The notes below the pieces were generated by a model. The model was given only the letters and a program-made list of their open reading frames with translations, did not search any database and was not told the DNA's origin. From positions 7,316,001 through 7,380,000 of the forward strand of contig NZ_CP045702.1 in the NCBI RefSeq assembly GCF_014216315.1: DNA of 64,000 nucleotides, written 5' to 3'. Positions within the stretch are counted from its first letter, which is position 1. Each line of letters opens with the position of its first letter. The translations under genes were made by a program, and so were the position numbers. Of this stretch, positions 57,614 through 64,000 are shown piece after piece. The DNA is from Streptomyces finlayi (GTDB taxonomy: Bacteria > Actinomycetota > Actinomycetes > Streptomycetales > Streptomycetaceae).

Positions 57614-58927
57614 TCAGCCGACGGCCTTGCGAATGCGCTCGTCCGTCGTGTCCCACGCCTCGGACGGCTTCCTGCCCTTGGACTCGATCAGGTGCAGACC
57701 CTGCGAGAAGATGTCCTTGATCGTGCCGTCCTTGCGGCCGAGGACCTGCTCCGCCGGGATCTCGTTGGCGGCTGCGCCGAAGATCTCACCGATCGGCGCC
57801 TCGCTGAAGTAGGGCGACTTCGCTCCGGAGACCTCCGGCTGCGCCAGCGCTTCCTTCGAGGAGGGGAAGTTGCCGATCTCCTTGAAGATGGTGGCCTGCC
57901 GGGCGGGCGCCGTCAGCCACGCCACAAGCTTCTGCGCCTCGGCCTTGACCGGGCTCTTGTCCAGGACTCCGAGGAAGGCGCCGCCCCAGTTGGCGCCCTT
58001 CGGCGCCTTCGCGACGTCCCACTTGCCCTTGTTGGCAGGTCCTGCCTTCTCGCTGATGTGGGCGAGCATCCATGCCGGACACACCGTGGTGGCGAAGGTG
58101 GAGTTGGCCAGGCCGGGGTCCCAGCCGGGCTGGAACTGGCGCAGCTTGGCCGTCAGGCCGGAACTGCCGGCCTCGGCCGCGAGGTCCCACGCCTCCTTCA
58201 CCACGGGGTTCTTGTCGTAGATGAGCTCCCCGTCCTTGTCGTAGAACTGCTCGGAGGAGCCGTAGATCATGGAGTTGAACAGACCGGTGGAACTGTCCAT
58301 GAATGCGAGCTTGCTGTCCTTCGAGCCCGCCTTGAACTTCTGCCCCGTCTCGACGTACTTGTTCCAGTCGCCCGCCCACAGTGCGGCGACCTTCTCCCGG
58401 TCGGTGGGGAGTCCTGCCTGTTGGAACATGTCCTTGCGGTAGCAGATGGCCATCGGGCCGATGTCCGTGCCGAGCCCGAGAACCCTGCCTTGCGGGGTGG
58501 TGAGCTGGTTGAGCTTCCACGGCTGGAAGTGACCGGTGCCTTCGGTCTTGGCGAAGTCGGCGAACTTGTCGGCCTGGGTGTCCACGATCTCCTTGGCCCG
58601 GCCCACCTCGATGCCCTGGATGTCCTTGAGGCCGCTGCCGCCCGCGAGGTGCGTCTGGAGCGCGGTGTAGTACGTCTGCTCGTCCCCGGCGATCTCCGCC
58701 TTGATGGTCACCCCCGGGTTCTCGCGCTCGTACTGCTCAAGGAGCCCGGTCTCCTTGAGCCCCATGACGCCGAACAGGCCCATCGTGATGGTGACCTTGC
58801 CGTCCTTCTTTCCGCCTCCGGTGGAGGACGTACCGCCTTCCGAGCAGCCCGCGAGCAGGCCGAGGGTGGCGAGGGTCGAGACCGCGACGGTCACTCTCGA
58901 CCGTGACAGCGTTCGGGATATACGCAT
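57614..58927 (-). CDS. Sugar-binding lipoprotein (CebE-like)
   Basis: A 437-residue extracytoplasmic solute-binding protein, family 1. Lipoprotein signal with LLAGCS (Cys28). Core motifs: VTITMGLFGVMGLKETGLLE, YYTALQTHLAGGSGLKDIQG, LGLGTDIGPMAICYRKDMFQ and GNFPSSKEAL. GTDIGPxAICYRKDMF is very like CebE of cellobiose importers. ATG 58927 gives the signal peptide. First gene of the operon, divergent from the LacI-type regulator. Confidence 0.92.
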   Translation of the reverse strand: MRISRTLSRSRVTVAVSTLATLGLLAGCSEGGTSSTGGGKKDGKVTITMGLFGVMGLKETGLLEQYERENPGVTIKAEIAGDEQTYYTALQTHLAGGSGLKDIQGIEVGRAKEIVDTQADKFADFAKTEGTGHFQPWKLNQLTTPQGRVLGLGTDIGPMAICYRKDMFQQAGLPTDREKVAALWAGDWNKYVETGQKFKAGSKDSKLAFMDSSTGLFNSMIYGSSEQFYDKDGELIYDKNPVVKEAWDLAAEAGSSGLTAKLRQFQPGWDPGLANSTFATTVCPAWMLAHISEKAGPANKGKWDVAKAPKGANWGGAFLGVLDKSPVKAEAQKLVAWLTAPARQATIFKEIGNFPSSKEALAQPEVSGAKSPYFSEAPIGEIFGAAANEIPAEQVLGRKDGTIKDIFSQGLHLIESKGRKPSEAWDTTDERIRKAVG

Positions 58928-59004
58928 GAGAGTCCTCCCAGCGGCGGCTCCGGCGCACGGCGATACCCGTTCGTCCGGTCCACGCTGCGGCTCGAAACGT
59001 GCAG

Positions 59005-59018
59005 TGGGAACGATTCCA
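59005..59018. promoter_or_regulatory. LacI-type operator 1 of the ceb-like locus
   Basis: TGGGAACGATTCCA, an imperfect palindrome with a central CG, 78 bp upstream of the binding-protein start. Its centre lies 21 bp (two helical turns) from operator 2. Confidence 0.7.
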
Positions 59019-59024
59019 ATCATG

Positions 59025-59040
59025 GTGGGATCGATCCCAC
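59025..59040. promoter_or_regulatory. LacI-type operator 2 of the ceb-like locus
   Basis: GTGGGATCGATCCCAC is a perfect 16-bp palindrome in the divergent region. It differs from the CebR box at 4440 (TGGGAGCGCTCCCA) at the inner positions only. Confidence 0.8.
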
Positions 59041-59255
59041 CGATGTGCCGTGAACACTGGCCAACTCCTTGCTCGGTGTCAAGAAGTTGAATCGAATATG
59101 TTTCGGAAGGAGTCGTTGTGTTCAACTGATGTGACGATGAGATGTCGAACGAGGTCTGGCACAATGCGCTGGCGAGCGCCGTTTCCGGGCGCCCGGTGCC
59201 TGCCGCAGGGCACGGAGCGAGTGCGCCGGTGGCGCGGGACAACGGGGGAGCGCGC

Positions 59256-60272
59256 ATGAGCACCGGTCGGCCGCCGACCATCAAGACCGTCGCCGCACGG
59301 GCAGGGGTGGGGCGTACGACGGTGTCCCGGGTCCTCAACGGCTCGCCCCTGGTGAGCGACAAGGCGAAAGCCGCCGTCGAAGCGGCCATCGCCGAGCTCA
59401 ACTTCGTGCCCAGTTCGGTGGCGCGCGGGCTCGTCACCCGCCGGACGAACTCGATCGCCCTGGTGATCCCCGAGTCGGAGAGCCGGCTGGGTGCGGAGCC
59501 GTACTTCTCGGCCGTGATCCGGGGGGTGAGCACCGGACTCGCCGCGACGCAGACGCAGTTGCAGCTCGTGCTGGTCAGGGACAAGAGCGAGCTCGACCTC
59601 CTGACCGAGACCGTCACCGCCCGCCGGGTGGACGGAGTGCTCCTCGTCTCGGTCCACCGGGACGATCCGCTTCCTGACCTGCTGGAGGCGCTCGGCCTGC
59701 CCACCGTTCTGGCGGGGCGGCGCTCGGACACCGAACCGCTCAGCCACGCGCACTCCGACAACCTCGGCGGGGCCGTGGCCGCGGTACGGCACTTGCTCGA
59801 ACGCGGCCGGGAACGCATCGCGACGATCACCGGGCCGCTCGACATGGAGGTCGGCCGAGTCCGCCTCCAGGGATGGCGTGAGGCCCTCACCGAGGCCGGC
59901 CGCCCGCCGGGGGAAGAACTCGTGGCCGTGGCCGACTTCACGGAAGAGGGCGGTCGCCGTGCCCTGGTCGAACTGCTCAACCAAGTCCCCGACCTCGACG
60001 CGGTGTTCGTGGCCTCGGACGTGATGGCGGCGGGTGTGCTGCTGGAACTCAGGGCACGGGGGAAGCGGGTGCCGGAGGACATCGCGGTGGTCGGATTCGA
60101 CGATTCACTGATCGCCCGTCACACCAACCCGCCTCTCACCAGTGTCCGCCAGCCGGTCGAACAGATCGGCAGCACGATCGCCGAGATGCTCCTGGAGGAG
60201 ATCGCGGCTCCGGGGACGCCCCGGCGATGTGTGCTGCTGCCCACCGAGTTGGTGGTCCGCGAGTCGTCCTGA
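59256..60272 (+). CDS. LacI-family regulator (CebR-like)
   Basis: A 338-residue repressor. Headpiece PPTIKTVAARAGVGRTTVSR and VLNGSPLVSD (1-60), hinge VARGLVTRRTNSIALVIPES, sensor domain with VDGVLLVSVHRDDPLPDLLE, AVFVASDVMAAGVLLELRAR and VVGFDDSLIARHTNPPLTSV. GGGGGAG lies 5 bases before ATG 59256. Divergent from cebE-like, with two operators between, so it surely controls this operon and itself. Whether it also binds the GH48 boxes is open. Confidence 0.92.
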   Translation: MSTGRPPTIKTVAARAGVGRTTVSRVLNGSPLVSDKAKAAVEAAIAELNFVPSSVARGLVTRRTNSIALVIPESESRLGAEPYFSAVIRGVSTGLAATQTQLQLVLVRDKSELDLLTETVTARRVDGVLLVSVHRDDPLPDLLEALGLPTVLAGRRSDTEPLSHAHSDNLGGAVAAVRHLLERGRERIATITGPLDMEVGRVRLQGWREALTEAGRPPGEELVAVADFTEEGGRRALVELLNQVPDLDAVFVASDVMAAGVLLELRARGKRVPEDIAVVGFDDSLIARHTNPPLTSVRQPVEQIGSTIAEMLLEEIAAPGTPRRCVLLPTELVVRESS

Positions 60273-60434
60273 GGCGGTCTTGTGGGTGCGTTCACCCGTC
60301 CGGGCGAGCGGAGGCGGACGGCGTCACGCCGACACCCGCGGCCTCCACCGGTCCGGGCGCGGATATTGCGAGGATGCGGGCACTCCAGCCGCACGTCTCC
60401 TCACAGGCGCGCTTCTTCAGGAAGGACCGACAAG

Positions 60435-60619
60435 GTGCTGATCGACCTCACCGCGAGACGGCTCTGGTCACGGGATCGACCCAGGGCATCGGAGCGGCCA
60501 TCGCGACGGGACTGGCCCGGGCGGGGGCGCGGGTAGCCGGCAAAGGCTGTACGGAGGGCTTGCCACCACCGGGGGCGCGGTCAGGGTGGACGGCGGATAC
60601 GTGGACTCGGTCCTCCCGT
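60435..60619 (+). pseudogene. SDR gene remnant with internal deletion
   Basis: Start-like LIDLTARR, then after a one-base loss ETALVTGSTQGIGAAIATGL and ARAGARVA (Rossmann TGxxxGIG). The next residues jump to the SDR C-terminus in another frame (GGAVRVDGGYVDSVLP, stop 60617). About 190 codons with the catalytic YxxxK are deleted. Confidence 0.8.
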
Positions 60620-60649
60620 GACCCCGGGCGGCCATGTGGAAATCCCAGA

Positions 60650-60683
60650 AGCCCCGGGTGGACATGAGCCCCGGGTGGACATG
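60650..60683. repeat. 17-bp tandem direct repeat
   Basis: AGCCCCGGGTGGACATG occurs twice head to tail (60650-60666, 60667-60683), about 100 bp before the reductase-like gene; a degenerate relative lies just upstream. It may be an operator or a simple duplication. Confidence 0.75.
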
Positions 60684-60781
60684 TCGATCCGTCCGGCCCT
60701 CGTTCGACGTACTGACGAGAGCGAGAAGCGGCCCCGGCCCCACCGGCCGGACGTCGAGCCAACGGTACGAAGGAGAAAGCC

Positions 60782-61411
60782 ATGCCCAAGCTGCGCGTCC
60801 ACAACGTCACCATCTCGCTGGACGGCTTCGCCGCGGGTCCCCGTCAGCGCCTGGAGGAACCGCTCGGTGAGGGCTTTGAGACCGCGCACGCGTGGTTGGT
60901 CGCCGCGATGCGGGACCGTGCCGAGGGCAGGCCGGGGATCGATGTCGATTACGTCGATCTTGGTGAGGAGAACATCGGCGCCACCATCATGGGCCGTAAC
61001 ATGTTCGGGCCCGTGCGAGGGGCGTGGCCGGACGAGTCCTGGACGGGCTGGTGGGGCGACAACCCGCCCTACCACCATGACGTGTTCGTCCACACCCACC
61101 ATCTGCGGCCGTCGCTGCCGATGGAGGGTGGGACCACGTTCCACTTCACCGACGAGCCCCTGGAGACCGTGCTGCAGCGCGCCTACGAGGCCGCTGAGGG
61201 CAAGGATGTGCGCCTCGGCGGTGGCGCGGCCACGATCCAGCAGTACCTGCGTGCGGGGCTGGTCGACGAGATGCATCTGGCCATCGCCCCGATTCTCATC
61301 GGCAGCGGGGAACGCCTGCTCGACAACCTCGGCGACGCGATCGACGGATACCGGGTCGCGGACATGGTCAGCTCACAGGCCGCCTCACATGCCCGGCTCG
61401 TCCGCCGCTGA
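60782..61411 (+). CDS. Dihydrofolate-reductase-family (RibD C-terminal) protein
   Basis: A 209-residue reductase-fold protein (LRVHNVTISLDGFAAGPRQR, ATIMGRNMFGPVRGAWPDES, DVRLGGGAATIQQYLRAGLV, DEMHLAIAPILIGSGERLLD). Typical NADPH-binding GGGAATIQQYL. Substrate unknown. GAAGGAGAAAGCC lies before ATG 60782. Confidence 0.9.
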   Translation: MPKLRVHNVTISLDGFAAGPRQRLEEPLGEGFETAHAWLVAAMRDRAEGRPGIDVDYVDLGEENIGATIMGRNMFGPVRGAWPDESWTGWWGDNPPYHHDVFVHTHHLRPSLPMEGGTTFHFTDEPLETVLQRAYEAAEGKDVRLGGGAATIQQYLRAGLVDEMHLAIAPILIGSGERLLDNLGDAIDGYRVADMVSSQAASHARLVRR

Positions 61412-61470
61412 TCCTCGGTGGCCGCCAGCCGGCCCGCACGCCCACGGGCCGGCTCCGTCCTCGGCTACGG

Positions 61471-61797
61471 TCAGCGCGTCCTGATCAAGTGCCAGTCGGC
61501 GGCCGGGGACATCGCGGAATGCGAAGCGAATCCGGTCGCTGGTCCGGCGATCCGCTCGATCCGTCCGGCCAGGCAGCGAGGATCGTTCATGCGGGCCGGC
61601 GCGCACACGGCTCCCTCCGCGACGGTCTGCCGGTGTCGTGTGCTCCGTGCGGCGTGGTCGTCGAACAGCGCGGCGGCTTCGTCGGCGTGAGCCGCGGTCG
61701 CGGGTCCGAGACAGGCCGGCAACTCGACAGCCCGGAAGCGGACCTCGGTGGCAGAGTCGTCCAGCCGCGCCGCGACGGCCGGCAGAAGGCGTTCCAT
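61471..61797 (-). pseudogene. HEAT-repeat protein N-type fragment
   Basis: One hundred eight codons: MERLLPAVAARLDDSATEVR, FRAVELPACLGPATAAHADE and AVCAPARMNDPRCLAGRIER, helical HEAT-type repeats. It stops abruptly (DWHLIRTR) where the family normally runs for hundreds of residues, so it is truncated. The upstream side is a hexanucleotide repeat tract. A fragment of the same family type lies at 11915-12074. Confidence 0.6.
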
Positions 61798-61813
61798 GGG
61801 CCCATTTTTGCCC

Positions 61814-61883
<70 letters not shown>

Positions 61884-61944
61884 CGCTGAACCGGCCGCTG
61901 CGGCCGATCTGCCCGGGAATCCGGGAGTGCCGGGCTCTTGCCGT

Positions 61945-62481
61945 TCACTCGGGTGCTGTTCCGACCGTGGTACGGGCCGACGGCAGCCCGAGCGGGGTGT
62001 ACGAGAGCTCCCACGGCGTGCTCTGGATGTGCTCGCGCCACAGCAGTGCGGCGTGCTTCCTCTCCCAGCGTGCCGCTATTGCGGCCCGCATCAGCCAGTC
62101 CAGGGCCATCGTCAGGGGGGCAAGGGCCAGCCAGGGGTTCACCGTCAGTCCTACGACGAGCGCGGGCACCACCATCACGGGGACGAAGCGCCAGTTGAAG
62201 AGCAGGGGGCCCAGGGAGTAGTCGGCGGGCAGGACCCCTTCGGGGTCCTTGAGCGGCACCGCCGCGTCGAAGTCACGCACCAGGCCGACCCGCCTGAGCG
62301 GGGACGCCTCCAGCAGCCCACAGAGCAGGCCGCACCCCACCACGAGGAGGATGACCGTCCGGACCGTGTCGTCGGCGACGGGCAGTACGCCACGCACGCC
62401 GAAGGCCGCCGGAGCACTCACGGCCACGGCGCACACCGCCGATGTCACACCCATCAGCTGATGGTGGACGTATCTGATCAT
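61945..62481 (-). CDS. Hypothetical membrane protein
   Basis: A 178-residue protein with about four hydrophobic segments (GVTSAVCAVAVSAPAAFGV, VRTVILLVVGCGLLCGLLEA, FVPVMVVPALVVGLTV, LALAPLTMALDWLMRAAIAA) and a charged C-terminus. No known family. ATG 62481 starts MIRYVHHQLMG; the longer frame is discarded as antisense sequence. Confidence 0.7.
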   Translation of the reverse strand: MIRYVHHQLMGVTSAVCAVAVSAPAAFGVRGVLPVADDTVRTVILLVVGCGLLCGLLEASPLRRVGLVRDFDAAVPLKDPEGVLPADYSLGPLLFNWRFVPVMVVPALVVGLTVNPWLALAPLTMALDWLMRAAIAARWERKHAALLWREHIQSTPWELSYTPLGLPSARTTVGTAPE

Positions 62482-62722
62482 CTGACTCCCCCGAAATGCC
62501 CAGCGTGCAGGGGTCCGCTGTGGGCCGGACGGCGTCAACGATAGTTTTGGCTCGCCGGCCGAACCCTCCTGGCAGCTTGAACGGTCAGTGAACATCGGGC
62601 CCGTGGCCCGTGGCACGTCTCGTACGAGAGCGCGGACGCGAGGCGCGTGAGAGAGGAGACCTGGCCGCGGCACTCCACATCGGCTACTGGCTCGGTCCGG
62701 AGCCGACAGAGCCGGAGGACGC

Positions 62723-63256
62723 ATGAAGCGCAGCACAGGGCGTACGGGGGTGGGGGCTGCGCCGATGTGCGGCGCGTTGCTGCTGACAGGGTGCGGCGGG
62801 GGCGCCGGCACCGAAACGTCCACGGGCGTGCCGAGCGCGTCCCCCAGCGGCGCCGTGCCGCCGAATCGGCCGCCCTCAGCGCCTGCCATCCCGCCGGTCG
62901 CCTCCGCGCCCACCACCTCCGCTGTCCCCGTACGCGCGGAGGACCTGCTTGTTGCCCTCACGGTCAGCGGAGGGATCGACGGACGGCACCGGAGCATGCT
63001 CGTCAGCGGTGACGGGTCGTACAGGACACTCTCACGCGGCGGACTCGAGGGGACGGGACAGATGGAACCAGCGGAAATGACCTCGCTGCGCGCGGCCCTC
63101 GCCGAGTCGGACTTCGCGAAACCGCCCCGGATCAACCTCCGTGGTGAGCCCATCCCCGACGGGCTCACCACCGCCGTCGTGTATCAGGGCCATGAGGTGG
63201 TGACGGACGGCTCGAAGCCGCTTCGCGGGCTTGACCGTGTCATCGGCGGATCTTGA
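62723..63256 (+). CDS. Putative lipoprotein
   Basis: A 177-residue protein with lipobox LLLTGCGG (Cys24), a Pro/Ser/Ala-rich stretch (30-75) and a compact domain (VALTVSGGIDGRHRSMLVSG, GQMEPAEMTSLRAALAESDF, TTAVVYQGHEVVTDGSKPLR). No family recognised; surface-attached. Its last codons overlap the beta-helix remnant on the other strand. Confidence 0.75.
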   Translation: MKRSTGRTGVGAAPMCGALLLTGCGGGAGTETSTGVPSASPSGAVPPNRPPSAPAIPPVASAPTTSAVPVRAEDLLVALTVSGGIDGRHRSMLVSGDGSYRTLSRGGLEGTGQMEPAEMTSLRAALAESDFAKPPRINLRGEPIPDGLTTAVVYQGHEVVTDGSKPLRGLDRVIGGS

Positions 63257-63499
63257 GGCCGCCGCCACCTGTATTGCTGATCTGGTTGTGGTGGATGTGG
63301 AGGTCGTTGAGCGTCGAGTTCGTGCCGCTCGCGCCTGTGACGATGCCCGCTGACCGCACGAAGTCCTCGGTGGTCGGACTGTTCTCGTCCGTCTGACCGG
63401 CGACGCGGTCGACGACGAGGTCGCCGATGCCGAAACCGCGGTGCGCCGTTCCGCCGGTGGCGGAGATCCGCAGGCCGGTACGACGGCCGAGGGCATGAA
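63240..63499 (-). pseudogene. Right-handed beta-helix (pectate-lyase-like) fragment
   Basis: Reads GLRISATGGTAHRGFGIGDL, VVDRVAGQTDENSPTTEDFV and NDLHIHHNQISNTGGGGLKI, parallel beta-helix coils of a secreted polysaccharide enzyme or structural protein. No start; the upstream sequence at 63500 belongs to a PfkB remnant on the other strand. Confidence 0.6.
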
Positions 63500-64000
63500 C
63501 GGAGTCGCACCTCGACGTGGTCGGCGACGACGAAGCGGGGGACCTGGTCCGCGCACTGCACCAGGACCGGGGCATTGCCCTGACCGAGGTCCCCCTGCCC
63601 GGCGGTACCAAGCGGGCGGTCAACCTCGTCGGCCCCGAGGACGGCGGCTGTCCTTGTACGACGACACCCGCTCCCGGGAGAACGATCGCCTGCCCCCTGC
63701 GACGGTCCGGGCCCTTGCGGTGGCGAGCCGTCACGCCCATGTCTCGATCACCTACCCCTGCGCATTCGCCCTTCCCCGAGTGCGGGAGGCCGGCTTGACC
63801 ATCTCGACCGACCTGCACAACTGGGGCGGCGTCAACGCCTACCACGAGCCCTTCGCCTACGAAGCGGACATCGTCTTCGTGTCCACCACCACCCTGACGG
63901 ACACGGAACGGACCATGCGTCAGGTCGTCGCGCGCGGCGGGGCCGACGCGGTCGTCGCGACGGCAGGGCCGAAGGGGCCTATCTGCTGGTCGGCGGGGAA
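63500..64000 (+). pseudogene. PfkB-family sugar kinase remnant, cut by window edge
   Basis: Reads VVGDDEAGDLVRALHQDRGI and ALTEVPLPGGTKRAVNLVGP. After a shift near 63640 it continues LSLYDDTRSRENDRLP, HAHVSITYPCAFALPRVREA, GLTISTDLHNWGGVNAYHEP and YEADIVFVSTTTLTDTERTM. A further shift near 63975 is needed to reach GAYLLVGGE. The 5' end is missing; the 3' end with the catalytic Asp lies beyond the window. Confidence 0.75.

Overview
The window is GC-rich actinobacterial DNA that reads as Streptomyces. The evidence is strong third-position GC bias, AGGAGG-type ribosome binding sites, overlapping ATGA stop/start codons, and Streptomyces-typical families (VanZ-like, DUF4389, DUF5988-like, DUF6098-like, LysM lytic proteins under a c-di-AMP riboswitch, gas vesicle genes, GH6/GH48/GH46 enzymes). 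No rRNA, tRNA, CRISPR array or large biosynthetic cluster was seen. The mix of carbohydrate-use genes and many broken genes suggests a chromosome-arm or other accessory region.

Layout: 0.1-8.5 kb holds a broken rpmG, TPR and VanZ genes and a cellulase locus: secreted GH6, a ruined GH5 and secreted GH48, with two CebR-type operators before GH48. 8.5-19.4 kb is a scarred stretch: an IS4-type transposase remnant, a membrane-anchored PstS-like protein, HEAT and helicase fragments, a kinase-TPR-WD40 gene split by three frameshifts, a YwqK-like gene pair and a truncated kinase fused to another remnant. 19.5-22.3 kb has a secreted TNT-domain toxin followed by a possible immunity gene, a DinB protein, a small unknown and signal peptidase I. 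22.3-26.5 kb is a fructose PTS locus (ptsH; fruR-fruK-fruA). 26.7-39.3 kb has a PepSY lipoprotein, an acetyltransferase, a riboswitch-controlled LysM/transglycosylase gene, photolyase with an SDR/SRPBCC protein, an SPFH-NfeD pair, a hexapeptide carbonic anhydrase homologue and a VOC protein, among fragments of Lrp, SMP-30, GNAT and LysR genes.

39.9-45.3 kb carries a LacI remnant, an unusual three-module secreted protein (GH46 chitosanase, F5/8C domain, calcineurin-like phosphoesterase) behind a CsnR-type palindrome, and an MFS/beta-propeller gene pair. 45.4-49.3 kb is katG with a divergent Fur-family gene, then a gas-vesicle remnant (gvpJ/S-type fragment, intact gvpK, a small hydrophobic protein). 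49.8-53.8 kb pairs an S15/CocE-type hydrolase with an ATP-grasp enzyme. 53.9-60.3 kb is a complete cebR-cebEFG-bglC-like locus with its own palindromic operators. 60.4-64 kb alternates short intact genes with SDR, HEAT, beta-helix and PfkB remnants.

Two themes stand out. First, plant- and fungal-wall polymer use: cellulases release cello-oligosaccharides, the ceb-like ABC system imports such sugars, the GH1 enzyme cleaves them, and LacI-type operators link the parts. Second, an unusually high density of pseudogenes (about 18), many of them gene ends joined back to back, plus repeated single-base frameshifts. Those frameshifts could be real decay or sequencing error; raw reads would decide. 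All family calls rest on motif recognition by eye, without database searches.
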